From positions 1 through 9,675 of the forward strand of contig JASLBO010000161.1 in assembly GCA_030146605.1 (NCBI GenBank): a DNA stretch of 9,675 nucleotides, written 5' to 3'. The position numbers and the translations under genes are program-made. Below the pieces are notes generated by a model. That model worked only from the letters and a program-made list of their open reading frames with translations. It had not been told where the DNA came from and did no database searches. The number at the start of each line of letters is the position of its first letter. Position 1 is the first letter of the stretch. Origin of the DNA: Sphingomonas sp. Lineage in GTDB: Bacteria > Pseudomonadota > Alphaproteobacteria > Sphingomonadales > Sphingomonadaceae. Below are positions 1 to 7,180 of the stretch, piece by piece.

Positions 1-165
1 CGCGGGATGACGCTGACCGAGCTTTCGGAACGTGTCGACCTGACTCTCGCCAACCTTTCGATCCTCAAGACCGGCAAGGCCAGGGCAATTCGCTTTTCGA
101 CGCTTGAGGCGATCTGCCGCGAGCTCGAATGCCAGCCCGCCGACCTGCTCGGCTATCGCGAATAA
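1..165 (+). CDS. Small Cro/C1-type (XRE/YozG-like) HTH regulator, 3' end only
   Basis: The window opens inside this gene. The visible 54 residues read in frame 1 and stop at TAA 163-165. They carry a helix-turn-helix of the lambda Cro/C1 class: the segment MTLTELSERVDLTLANLS is the scaffold and turn, followed by a recognition helix with the pattern LSILKTGKA, then FSTLEAICRELECQPADLL, the usual third helix and C-terminal cap of small YozG-like regulators. Proteins of this class are typically about 65-75 residues, so only a short N-terminal part is probably missing. The family binds DNA as a dimer and often sits beside a small membrane protein gene (DUF2975), which would lie outside the window. 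Its target is unknown. It is convergent with flaF and separated from it by a terminator, so I infer no functional link to the flagellar genes. Confidence 0.85.
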   Translation, partial: RGMTLTELSERVDLTLANLSILKTGKARAIRFSTLEAICRELECQPADLLGYRE

Positions 166-184
166 TCTCCCGCACGCGAACGCG

Positions 185-220
185 AAAAAGGGGCGCCGCG
201 GCCATGCCGCAGCGCCCCTT
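185..220 (-). terminator. Intrinsic terminator of flaF
   Basis: A long GC-rich hairpin lies 22 bases past the flaF stop. Arm 188-196 (AAGGGGCGC) pairs perfectly with 212-220 (GCGCCCCTT). After one mismatch (C197/A211) an inner stem 198-202 pairs with 206-210, closed by a 3-base loop. Read on the minus strand the stem runs into a T tract (complement of A185-A189), the signature of a rho-independent terminator for flaF. On the plus strand no T run follows, so it would serve the convergent HTH gene less well, although the hairpin itself is symmetrical. Confidence 0.8.
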
Positions 221-241
221 CGACATACCGAAAAGCTTTGC

Positions 242-601
242 TCAGGCGGCGAGACGCTGGCCGCGCAAACCTTCCATGATCGTGCGATTGAGCGAGATCA
301 GTTCGCCGATCGGCTCGCGCCCGGCAACGACGTCGCTGGTAAAGCGCTCGACCCATAGGCCAAGCGAGATGATCTGCGCACGCAGCTCGTTGGGCAGGCC
401 GTTGCCGGTCGCGCCGCAATCGGTGGCGAAGGCCGACCACATTTCACGGTTGCGGTGCAGCGATGGCATCAGCATCGCGCCCTTCAGTCCGGCGGTGTCG
501 GCCTCCATCATCTCGCCGGTAATCTGGCTCATCAGCCGGAATTCGGCCGAGCGGGGAGTTTCCGCCCTGCTGCGGGCGACCTGGTAGGCGGTGAGAGTCA
601 T
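242..601 (-). CDS. flaF: FlaF, flagellin assembly/secretion factor
   Basis: This 119-residue protein matches FlaF over its full length. Family landmarks are AYQVARSRAETPRSAEFRLM at residues 5-24, the NREMWSAFATDCG block at 51-63 followed by NGLPNELRAQIISL (67-80), and LNRTIMEGL near the C-terminus (104-112). FlaF is a small soluble cytoplasmic protein of alphaproteobacteria. In Caulobacter it is needed for flagellin synthesis and export and works opposite to FlbT. The start ATG (599-601) has an AAAGGAG ribosome site five bases upstream, so the start is secure. The gene is monocistronic as far as can be seen: it faces away from the motA-che operon across a 442-base gap and ends in its own hairpin terminator. 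Neither flbT nor a flagellin gene is next to it in the window. Confidence 0.93.
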   Translation of the reverse strand: MTLTAYQVARSRAETPRSAEFRLMSQITGEMMEADTAGLKGAMLMPSLHRNREMWSAFATDCGATGNGLPNELRAQIISLGLWVERFTSDVVAGREPIGELISLNRTIMEGLRGQRLAA

Positions 602-970
602 GCGGGCTCCTTTGCTGACGTCTCATTCTAGGAAGATTTTGTCGGGCCGGTCTTCGCTCCTCCTATAAGAATCACGCGTCCGCCGATGCGGCGCGCATTT
701 TCCAGGGAAACTGCATTGCCCGACTTCATTCTTCCGCATGCCCTGTTCGAGCGCGCTCGACTGGCGCGGCTGCATCCAGATGCCTCTATAGCGCCATACC
801 AATGCTCCCAAGGGGTCGTTCGGCGCTCCGGGCATCATCTTCGCGTCGGCACCCCGCGCGCCCGATGTGGCGCAGGCAACGAGGGCGACGGGTCGCTCGA
901 GCGCCATCGCCCCGGCAGCTACCTCGCGGTGATCGACTGCCAGGATCGCCGGCCGGCCTGAACAATTCGG

Positions 971-988
971 GTCGCGGCACGCCGCGAC
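971..988. promoter_or_regulatory. Perfect 7-bp inverted repeat upstream of motA (candidate operator)
   Basis: GTCGCGG (971-977) and CCGCGAC (982-988) are exact reverse complements around a 4-base centre CACG. The repeat ends 15 bases before the TATAAT at 1004-1009, so it covers the place where a -35 element would lie. That position fits an operator or activator site for the motA-che operon. It could instead be a small RNA hairpin or a chance palindrome in GC-rich DNA. No T tract follows, so it is not a good terminator. Confidence 0.4.
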
Positions 989-1003
989 ACACCAATTCCT
1001 TCC

Positions 1004-1009
1004 TATAAT
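1004..1009 (+). promoter_or_regulatory. Candidate -10 element of the motA-che operon promoter
   Basis: An exact TATAAT hexamer lies in an AT-rich pocket of an otherwise GC-rich region, 34 bases before the motA ATG. A transcript starting about 6-8 bases downstream would have a leader of some 27-30 bases. No TTGACA-like -35 is seen at 16-18 bases spacing (the sequence there is GCCGCG, part of the inverted repeat), so the promoter, if real, would be activator-dependent or weak. Confidence 0.35.
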
Positions 1010-1043
1010 TCTCGAAACACCAGAGAAAGAAAAGCGCACAGCC

Positions 1044-1928
1044 ATGCTGAACGGCGTCGGTTTCCTCATTATCCTCGGATGTGTCTTCGGCAGCTTCATA
1101 TTGGCTGGCGGGAAGATGGACATCATCCTCCACGCGTTGCCGCACGAAATGATGGCGATCGTGGGTGCGGCGACCGGCGCCTTCATCGTCTCCAATTCGA
1201 TGGCGACCGTGAAGAAAGCCGGCGGCGGCATCATGCGCGCCTTCAAGGGCGGCAAGTGGAAGGCGCAGGACTATAAGGATCTGCTCACCCTGATGTTCAG
1301 CGTGCTCTCGACCTTCAAGAAGGGTGGCGCCACCGGGCTCGAGCCGCATCTTGACGCACCCGAGGAAAGCTCGCTTTTCATGCCCTATCCGCGGCTTCTC
1401 AAGGATCATCACCTGATCGAGTTCATCTGCGATTATCTGCGGATGATGACGGTCAATTTCGAAGATCCGCATCAGCTCGAAGCGGCGATGGACGCGGACA
1501 TCGAGAAGCATCACCACGAAGAGGCGGGCCCGCAGCACGCGCTGCAGATCATGGCCGACGGTTTGCCGGCGATCGGCATCGTCGCCGCGGTGCTCGGCGT
1601 CATCAAGACGATGGGCTCGATCGATCAGCCGACCGAGATTCTCGGCGCAATGATCGGCGGCGCGCTCGTCGGCACCTTCCTCGGCGTGCTTCTCTCTTAC
1701 TGCGTGGTCGGGCCGCTCGCCGCGAAGCTGATGGAGACGATCGAGTCGGACGCGAAGCCCTATTTCATCGCGAAGACCGCGATCGTCGCTTACGCCCAGA
1801 ACCAGCCGGTTCAGGTCGCGATCGAGATCGCCCGCCGCATGACGCCCTCGGCCTATGCGCCGAGCTTCCAGCAACTCGAAACTGCACTCGACGAGGCGAA
1901 AAATGGACTCAACCCTGCCACTGCCTGA
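1044..1928 (+). CDS. motA: MotA, flagellar motor stator subunit
   Basis: The 294-residue length is typical of proteobacterial MotA. MotA forms the ring of the MotA5MotB2 stator in the inner membrane, conducts protons with MotB, and pushes on FliG. Four membrane segments are visible: about residues 4-22, 34-51, 170-190 and 199-222, with a large cytoplasmic loop between the second and third. The two functional prolines of the family are present as P175 (GLPAIGIV) and P224 (VVGPLAAK). The loop carries the charged patch that contacts FliG (K92, K93, E100). The ATG at 1044 starts directly before the first membrane helix; its ribosome site is a weak purine run (GAGAAAGAAAAG). It is the first gene of the operon, and its last 26 bases overlap the next gene. 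Unusually, motB does not follow directly but lies about 6.5 kb downstream after the chemotaxis genes. Confidence 0.96.
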   Translation: MLNGVGFLIILGCVFGSFILAGGKMDIILHALPHEMMAIVGAATGAFIVSNSMATVKKAGGGIMRAFKGGKWKAQDYKDLLTLMFSVLSTFKKGGATGLEPHLDAPEESSLFMPYPRLLKDHHLIEFICDYLRMMTVNFEDPHQLEAAMDADIEKHHHEEAGPQHALQIMADGLPAIGIVAAVLGVIKTMGSIDQPTEILGAMIGGALVGTFLGVLLSYCVVGPLAAKLMETIESDAKPYFIAKTAIVAYAQNQPVQVAIEIARRMTPSAYAPSFQQLETALDEAKNGLNPATA

Positions 1929-2223
1929 GGCGGCGGATGACCGCGCGCTGCGCCTGCCGGCGCACGGCACCACCGTCACTGCGGAAGACCTGCGCGTCCG
2001 CTTCGTGCTCGCCGCCGACCTCGATGACACCATCGAAGTCGATGCGTCCGAGGTCGAGAGCGTTGGCCAGGCCGTGCTCCAGCTCCTCGTCGCCGCGCGC
2101 AATGAGGCGCGGGCCAACGGCCAGGGCTTCCGCATCGCCAATCCCAGCCAAGCCTTTGTCAATCGCGTGACCAGCTGCCGAATGGCGGAAGCGATCGGCC
2201 TCGAAACCGGAGATACCCTGTGA
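1903..2223 (+). CDS. STAS-domain protein in the CheS position of the che operon
   Basis: This 106-residue protein has the STAS/anti-anti-sigma-like layout: beta strands around 31-36 (RVRFVLA) and 43-47 (TIEVDA), a helix starting after VESVGQ (51-56) and running LQLLVAARNEARANG, then the strand GFRIANPSQ and a final helix. In SpoIIAA-like proteins the residue at the start of that helix is a phosphorylatable Ser/Thr; S53 is the candidate here. Start ATG 1903 has a GAGG ribosome site six bases upstream inside motA. It overlaps motA by 26 bases and cheY1 by four (GTGA). In Sinorhizobium meliloti the gene just before cheY1 is cheS, whose product binds CheA and speeds loss of phosphate from CheY1. 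Position and size match, but I infer the equivalence from context and cannot show it by alignment, so no symbol is given. Confidence 0.82.
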   Translation: MDSTLPLPEAADDRALRLPAHGTTVTAEDLRVRFVLAADLDDTIEVDASEVESVGQAVLQLLVAARNEARANGQGFRIANPSQAFVNRVTSCRMAEAIGLETGDTL

Positions 2224-2585
2224 GCAAGTTGATCCTTACCGTCGATGACTCGGCGAGCATGCGCATGCTCCTCAAGACGTCGCTGACCGCACAGGGCTAT
2301 CGCATCGAGAGCGCCAATGACGGTCAGCACGGCCTTGAGCGGATGCACGAGGTCCAGCCCGATTTGTTGATCACCGACATCAACATGCCCAAGATGGACG
2401 GCTTCGAGTTGATCGAGGCGGTTCGCGCCGAAGGCCAGTTCCGCGGCACGCCGATCCTGGTGCTCTCCACCGAATTCTCCGACGAGAAGAAGCAGCGCGC
2501 GCGTTCTGCGGGTGCGACCGGCTGGATCACCAAGCCCTTCGAAGCCACCAAGCTGGGGGCGGCGATCCGCCGCGTCTGCCCGTGA
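2220..2585 (+). CDS. cheY: CheY1, single-domain response regulator (possible phosphate sink)
   Basis: This stand-alone receiver domain has 121 residues. The acidic pocket is D9/D10, the phospho-acceptor is D53 (LLITDINMPKMDG), the Ser/Thr switch is S83, and the conserved Lys is K105 (TKPF). The position equal to E. coli CheY Tyr106 is W102, unlike the second CheY in this window. The GTG start at 2220 has a GGAG site seven bases upstream and overlaps the previous stop as GTGA. The stop overlaps the cheA start in the same way. CheA would phosphorylate it. In two-CheY alphaproteobacterial operons the copy before cheA often drains phosphate from CheA rather than binding the motor. I infer that role here from gene position and the Trp switch residue. 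Confidence 0.94.
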   Translation: MSKLILTVDDSASMRMLLKTSLTAQGYRIESANDGQHGLERMHEVQPDLLITDINMPKMDGFELIEAVRAEGQFRGTPILVLSTEFSDEKKQRARSAGATGWITKPFEATKLGAAIRRVCP

Positions 2586-4783
2586 GCGACGAACTCGACG
2601 AAATCCAGGCAATCTTCTTCGAAGAATGCACTGAGGGTCTCGCCGCCGCCGAACAGGGCCTTTCGGCGATGCAGGCCGGCGATATCTCTGCCGAGACGAT
2701 CGCCGGCGTGTTTCGTGCTGTCCACTCGATCAAGGGTGGCGCCGGTGCGTTCGGCCATGCCGATCTCACCGCGTTCGCGCACAAGTTCGAAAACGTGCTC
2801 GACGAGGTCCGTGGCGGCAAGATCGCTCCCACCTCAGGCGTCATCAAGGTGATGCTGAGCTCGTTCGACGTGCTCGCCGACCATGTGGAGACCGCCAAGG
2901 GCCTCGCGCCGCGTCCGAACGACGCCGCCGCACTCGCCGCGCTCGAAAAGGTGCTCGCCGACAAGGGCGTCACGGAAGACGGCGGCGCGCCCGCTGCCGC
3001 GGCGCCTGCGCCTGCCCCTGCCCCGGTCGCTGCGTCGCCGGCGGACGACGATTTCGGCTTCATGCCGGTCGCTTTCTCGCTGGACGACTTCGATGCTCCC
3101 GCCGAGCCAGTGGCTTCGGCCGCCAGCTGGACGATCCGCTTCAAGCCGTCGCGCGCGGCGCTCGCCAATGCCAGCGAGCCGATGCTCCTGATCCGTGAGC
3201 TTGAGACGCTCGGCGCGACGATCGAGTCGGTCGATGTGTCCGACGTACCGCCGCTGCGCGATCTCGATCCCGAGGACGCCTATTTCACCTGGGTGCTGAG
3301 CATGCCGGGCGACGTTCCCCGCAACGACATCGACGACTGCTTCGACTTCGTCTCCCCGGATTCGCTGATCGAGATCACCCGCAACGAAGTCGACGCCCCT
3401 GCCCCGGTGTTCGAGCCCATTCCGGCACCGGTGTTCGAGTTCGAGCCGGCCGTGGAGGATCTGATCCCGTTCGTGCCGGTCACGGCCTCGATCGAGGACC
3501 TCACCGCGCAGGTCCAGCAGGTGGTGGCGGATCTCGCCGCCACGCCGATGACGCCGACCCCGGCTCCGGCTATCCCGACCGAGAGCGCGGCGCCCAAGCC
3601 GGTGAACGAGGCATCGCAGACGATCCGCGTCGATCTGTCGAAGCTCGATCTGCTGCTCAACCTCGTCGGCGAGCTGGTGATCCGCAACTCGATCCTCGCC
3701 GATCGGCTGTCGCCCGCCGACCGCCAGCGCGTCGAATTGCCCGAGCTGGCCCGCCTGACGCGCCAGATCCAGGACAATGTCATGTCGCTGCGCGCCCAGC
3801 CGATCAAGCAGGCATTCAGCCGCGTGCCGCGCATGCTGCGCGACTTGTCGGTCGAGACCGGCAAGCAGATCGAGCTCGAAACCGTCGGTGAGACCACCGA
3901 AGTGGACAAGGGCGTAATCGAAAAGATCGGCGATCCGCTGACGCACATGATCCGCAACGCCGCCGATCACGGCCTCGAAAGCACCGAAGAGCGCATCGCC
4001 GCGGGCAAGTCGCCCGTCGGAACGATCAAGCTTTCGGCCGAGCAGAAGGGCGCGCGCATCTTCGTCCGCGTCCAGGACAATGGCCGCGGCATCAACCGCG
4101 AGCGCGTCAAGTCCAAGGCGATCGAAAAGGGCATCATCTCGGCGGACGCGGTCCTCTCGAACGAGGAAATCGATCAGTTGATCTGCGCGCCCGGCTTCTC
4201 AACCGCCGAGACGATCTCGAACATCTCGGGCCGCGGCGTCGGCATGGACGTGGTCCGCTCGAACGTCGAGGCGCTCGGCGGCCGCGTCGAGATCCACTCG
4301 GTTCCCGGCGAAGGCACGACCTTCACGATGATCCTGCCGCTGACGCTGGCGATCCTCGACGGCATGATCGTCCGGCTCGCCAGCCAGCGTTTCGTGCTGC
4401 CGCTCGCGCATGTTCTCGAGACCGTCCAGCCCGAGCCGGGCCAGGTCAAGCGTACCTCGCCCGACACCGAAGTGATCGACATGCGCGGCGAATATGTTCC
4501 GGTGAAGCGTACCACCGAGATCTTCGGCCTCAATGACGATCGACTGATCGAGGACTCGCTGGTGGTGATCGTCGAGAGCGAGCACGGCAAGGTCGGTCTC
4601 GTCGTCGACACGATCGACGACCGCCGCGAAGTGGTGATCAAGAGCCTCGACCAGAACCTGCACCCGATCCGCGGCCTCGGCGGCGCCACCATCCTGGGCG
4701 ACGGCTCGATCGCGCTCATCCTCGACATCGAGGCGCTCGTCGCCTCGGCCAACCGCTACACCCCCAAAGGACTGGCCGCATGA
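2582..4783 (+). CDS. cheA: CheA, chemotaxis sensor histidine kinase
   Basis: All CheA domains are present in its 733 residues. The P1 phosphotransfer domain (about 1-125) has H48 in FRAVHSIKGGAGAFGH. An Ala-Pro linker (about 136-152) follows. A regulator-binding P2-like domain (about 182-268) starts SWTIRFKPS and includes LIRELETLGA. After a second Pro/Phe/Glu-rich linker (270-345) come P3 dimerisation (about 346-405), the ATP-binding P4 domain with N box HMIRNAADHGLE (455-466), DNGRGI (499-504), GRGVGMDVV (550-558) and GEGTTF, and the CheW-like P5 domain (590-727). It autophosphorylates H48 and passes phosphate to CheB and the two CheY proteins in receptor arrays. The GTG start overlaps the cheY1 stop (GTGA) and no ribosome site is evident, so it is probably translationally coupled. 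The end overlaps cheW as ATGA. Confidence 0.97.
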   Translation: MSDELDEIQAIFFEECTEGLAAAEQGLSAMQAGDISAETIAGVFRAVHSIKGGAGAFGHADLTAFAHKFENVLDEVRGGKIAPTSGVIKVMLSSFDVLADHVETAKGLAPRPNDAAALAALEKVLADKGVTEDGGAPAAAAPAPAPAPVAASPADDDFGFMPVAFSLDDFDAPAEPVASAASWTIRFKPSRAALANASEPMLLIRELETLGATIESVDVSDVPPLRDLDPEDAYFTWVLSMPGDVPRNDIDDCFDFVSPDSLIEITRNEVDAPAPVFEPIPAPVFEFEPAVEDLIPFVPVTASIEDLTAQVQQVVADLAATPMTPTPAPAIPTESAAPKPVNEASQTIRVDLSKLDLLLNLVGELVIRNSILADRLSPADRQRVELPELARLTRQIQDNVMSLRAQPIKQAFSRVPRMLRDLSVETGKQIELETVGETTEVDKGVIEKIGDPLTHMIRNAADHGLESTEERIAAGKSPVGTIKLSAEQKGARIFVRVQDNGRGINRERVKSKAIEKGIISADAVLSNEEIDQLICAPGFSTAETISNISGRGVGMDVVRSNVEALGGRVEIHSVPGEGTTFTMILPLTLAILDGMIVRLASQRFVLPLAHVLETVQPEPGQVKRTSPDTEVIDMRGEYVPVKRTTEIFGLNDDRLIEDSLVVIVESEHGKVGLVVDTIDDRREVVIKSLDQNLHPIRGLGGATILGDGSIALILDIEALVASANRYTPKGLAA

Positions 4784-5274
4784 CCACCAAGACTGAAACC
4801 GCGAGCGACTGCAAGATCGTCACCTTCACGCTCGGCAAGCAGACCTTCGGGATCGACATGGGTGCGCTCATCGAGATCCGCGAATGGGACGAGCCGACTC
4901 CGCTGCCAAACGTTCCCACGTTCATCAAGGGCGTGAGCAATCTGCGCGGCAACGTCATCCCGGTCGTCGGCCTCGCCGAGCGGCTGGGCTGGGAGCCGAG
5001 TGCGATCCATGCGCGCTCGTGCATCCTGGTGGTCAGCATCGGCGGCAAGCAGGCGGGCTTCCTCGTCGACGAAGTCAACGATATCGTCGGGATCAGCCGC
5101 AGCGAGATCCAGCCGGCCCCCGACGTCGAGACGATCGAGTCGAGCGTGATCGACGGCCTGGTGCGCATCACCACGCGCGCCAAGGACGGCACCCGCGACG
5201 AGAACGGCACGATGGTGCTGCTGCTCGATCTCGAGGCGCTGAGCCTGACCAGGCATCTGGACATGGCAGCGTGA
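4780..5274 (+). CDS. cheW: CheW, receptor-kinase coupling protein
   Basis: This 164-residue soluble adaptor consists of a single CheW domain of two SH3-like beta barrels. It links chemoreceptors to the CheA P5 domain. Landmarks are IVTFTLGKQTFGIDM (13-27), the motif PTFIKGVSNLRGNVIPVV (45-62) with the conserved R56 of NLRG, and GFLVDEVNDIVGI. The ATG at 4780 has AAAGGA eight bases upstream and overlaps the cheA stop as ATGA. It is the only stand-alone CheW in the window. No methyl-accepting receptor gene is present here, so its receptor partners must be encoded elsewhere. Confidence 0.96.
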   Translation: MTTKTETASDCKIVTFTLGKQTFGIDMGALIEIREWDEPTPLPNVPTFIKGVSNLRGNVIPVVGLAERLGWEPSAIHARSCILVVSIGGKQAGFLVDEVNDIVGISRSEIQPAPDVETIESSVIDGLVRITTRAKDGTRDENGTMVLLLDLEALSLTRHLDMAA

Positions 5275-6149
5275 GCCCCGCCGGGGGCGCCGTGGCGCTC
5301 GCCGGCGGCAGCGCGATGGCGGCGGCGAATGCGGAGCTTTCGCCCCGCGACTTCGCCGCGATCGCCGCGATCATGCACAGCGATGCACGCATCGAGTTGA
5401 GCGAGGCGAAGACCACGCTCGTCCAGTCGCGTCTCGCGCGACGGCTGCGCGAATATGGGCTCAGCCGCTTCTCCGAATATGTCGCGCTGATCCAGTCGGA
5501 TGCCCAGGAACGGCATGCGATGGTAGTGGCGCTGACCACCAACCACACGCACTTCTTCCGCGAGCCGCATCACTTCGATCATTTCCGCGAGACCGTGCTG
5601 CCCATTCTTCAGCGCAAGCAAGGTCCCATCCGGATCTGGTCGGCGGGCTGCTCGTCGGGCGAAGAGGTCTACACGATCGCCATGTGCCTGCTGGGCAAGG
5701 ACCGTACGTCGGCGAACTGGCTGCGCAATGCCGATGTGCGCCTGCTCGCGACCGACATCGCCCCCCACGTCGTGGAATCGGTCCAGCGCGGCTTCTATGC
5801 GGACAACGTCGCCTCGGGCGTGCCCGAGCCGTATCGCAGCGCGTGGATGCGCCCCGCGCCCGGCGGCTTCGTGATGGCCGATGAAGCCCGTCAGCTGGTC
5901 ACTGCCCGGGTTCTGAACCTGTTCGAGAAGTGGCCGCTAAAAGCTCAATATGACGTGATCTTCTGCCGCAACGTGATGATCTATTTCGGCGAGCCCGCGA
6001 AGGAGGAGCTGGAAGAGCGCTTCGTCAACCAGCTCGCGCATGGCGGTCATCTCTATATCGGCCATTCCGAAAGGCTGATCGGCCCGGCGGCCAGCCGGAT
6101 GAAGTCTTGCGGTCACACGATCTACGCCAAGCCGGAGACAAGGGGATGA
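5271..6149 (+). CDS. cheR: CheR, chemoreceptor glutamate methyltransferase
   Basis: CheR transfers methyl groups from S-adenosylmethionine to receptor glutamates. The helical N-terminal domain holds QSRLARRLREYGL (52-64) and TTNHTHFFREPHHF (89-102). The SAM-binding fold follows with IWSAGCSSGEEVYTIAM (122-138), LLATDI (158-163), and FCRNVMIYF (231-239). GHSERL (264-269) is near the end. I chose the GTG at 5271 because it overlaps the cheW stop as GTGA, the pattern used twice earlier in this operon; this gives 292 residues. The first 15-20 residues are then Gly/Ala/Ser-rich with no family similarity. An ATG at 5316 would give 277 residues and is a real alternative, since neither start has a good ribosome site. 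The stop overlaps cheB as ATGA. Confidence 0.94.
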   Translation: MSPAGGAVALAGGSAMAAANAELSPRDFAAIAAIMHSDARIELSEAKTTLVQSRLARRLREYGLSRFSEYVALIQSDAQERHAMVVALTTNHTHFFREPHHFDHFRETVLPILQRKQGPIRIWSAGCSSGEEVYTIAMCLLGKDRTSANWLRNADVRLLATDIAPHVVESVQRGFYADNVASGVPEPYRSAWMRPAPGGFVMADEARQLVTARVLNLFEKWPLKAQYDVIFCRNVMIYFGEPAKEELEERFVNQLAHGGHLYIGHSERLIGPAASRMKSCGHTIYAKPETRG

Positions 6150-7180
6150 GGCCGGTACGCACCCTTATCGTCGACGACAGCGCGTCGATGCGGGCGACGC
6201 TGAAGCGCATGCTTTCGGCCGACCCCGAAATCGAGGTGGTCGGCATGGCCCCCGAACCTTTCGCGGCGCGCGACATGATCAAGCAGCTCAACCCCGACGT
6301 GCTGACGCTCGACATCGAGATGCCCGGGATGGACGGATTGTCCTTCCTCGAGCGGATCATGCGTCTGAGGCCGATGCCGGTGGTGATGTGCTCGACGCTC
6401 ACCGCGCGCGGTGCCGAGGTCACGATCGAGGCGCTACGCCTCGGCGCGGTCGACTATGTCACCAAGCCGAGCGGCACGCCCGAGGACATCGAACGCGACG
6501 CCGCCTTGCTCTGCGAAAAGGTAAAGACCGCCGCGCGCTCGATCGCGCGCGCCGGGCCTGCCCGCCTGCCCCCGCAGCCCAGCATTGCCGGCGGCGGCGC
6601 CGGCAAGCTGATCGCGATCGGCTCGTCCACCGGCGGCGTCGAGGCCCTGTTCTCGCTTCTCCCCGCTTTGCCCGCGGATTGCCCGCCGGTGCTGATCGTT
6701 CAGCACATGCCAGCCAGCTTCACGCGCAGCTTTGCGCAGCGTCTGGACGGCGAATGCCGGGTCCGGGTCGTAGAAGCTACCGAAGGTGCGACGGTCCAGC
6801 CGGGAACCGTCTATATTGCACCTGGGGGCGAGACGCACATGGAGCTTTCCGGCGGGGTCGCCGGTCGCATCAAGCTGCGTCCCGGTGACCTCGTCACCGG
6901 TCATCGTCCCTCGGTCGATGTGCTGTTCCGGTCGGTGGTGCCGCTCGGCGTCGCCGCGGTGGGCGTGATCCTGACCGGAATGGGTCAGGACGGCGCCGAA
7001 GGTTTGCTGGCGATGCGCCGGGCCGGTGCCCGCACGTTCAGCCAGAGCCGCGACACCTGCGTCGTATGGGGCATGCCCCGCGCGGCAGTGGAGCTCGGCG
7101 CGGTCGAGAAGGAAATTGGTTTGTCTGCCATGCCTGAGGCGATCCTCAAGGCATGCCGTGAAAAGGTTGGGAGCGTCTGA
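6146..7180 (+). CDS. cheB: CheB, receptor methylesterase/glutamine deamidase response regulator
   Basis: The 344 residues show both CheB modules. The receiver domain (1-125) has D10/D11, phospho-acceptor D56 (LTLDIEMPGMDG), and K107 (YVTKP). A short linker (about 128-152) joins it to the esterase domain, whose catalytic triad is visible as S161 in IGSSTGGVEA, H187 in VQHMP, and D282 in LTGMGQDG. Phosphorylation by CheA activates removal of receptor methyl groups, the counterpart to CheR. Start ATG 6146 overlaps the cheR stop (ATGA) and has GGAG eight bases upstream. The TGA at 7178-7180 shares its last base with the cheY2 start. Confidence 0.97.
   Translation: MRPVRTLIVDDSASMRATLKRMLSADPEIEVVGMAPEPFAARDMIKQLNPDVLTLDIEMPGMDGLSFLERIMRLRPMPVVMCSTLTARGAEVTIEALRLGAVDYVTKPSGTPEDIERDAALLCEKVKTAARSIARAGPARLPPQPSIAGGGAGKLIAIGSSTGGVEALFSLLPALPADCPPVLIVQHMPASFTRSFAQRLDGECRVRVVEATEGATVQPGTVYIAPGGETHMELSGGVAGRIKLRPGDLVTGHRPSVDVLFRSVVPLGVAAVGVILTGMGQDGAEGLLAMRRAGARTFSQSRDTCVVWGMPRAAVELGAVEKEIGLSAMPEAILKACREKVGSV

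Larger units (their letters stand above)
602..1043. other. Divergent intergenic region between flaF and motA, no supported gene
   Basis: This 442-base stretch separates two divergent genes and should hold both promoters. Several short open frames cross it, but none has coding character: the plus-strand frames (686-961, 802-1008) are rich in Arg/Pro/His and lack good ribosome sites. A minus-strand frame running down to 623 starts like a protein around 945-780 but becomes irregular in codon use afterwards. Two similar pyrimidine-plus-TATAA strings occur, near 661-668 and 1001-1008. I see no convincing sigma-54 (GG-N10-GC with flanking consensus) or sigma-28 flagellar promoter. The clearest elements are the inverted repeat at 971-988 and the TATAAT at 1004-1009, listed separately. 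Confidence 0.6.

Noticed and set aside
911..930. Possible sigma-54 promoter (GG 914-915, GC 926-927) upstream of motA
   Set aside because: The GG-N10-GC spacing is right, but only about 7 of 12 consensus bases match, and this spacing is common by chance in such GC-rich sequence.
786..2612. A 608-residue open frame on the minus strand opposite motA, the STAS gene, cheY1 and the start of cheA
   Set aside because: It is antisense to four genes with clear family motifs, is dominated by Arg/Asp/His/Gly residues typical of shadow frames in GC-rich DNA, and shows no family motif.
2997..3040. GC-rich tandem repeat in cheA
   Set aside because: It simply encodes the Ala-Pro linker between P1 and P2 and is a common low-complexity feature, not a regulatory or mobile repeat.
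2834..3970. A 378-residue minus-strand open frame opposite cheA
   Set aside because: Arg/His/Asp-rich composition and complete overlap with CheA linker, P2 and P3 coding sequence mark it as a shadow of the codon bias.
4716..5768. A 350-residue minus-strand open frame opposite cheW and cheR
   Set aside because: It lies antisense to well-conserved cheW and cheR and has no recognisable domain or ribosome site.
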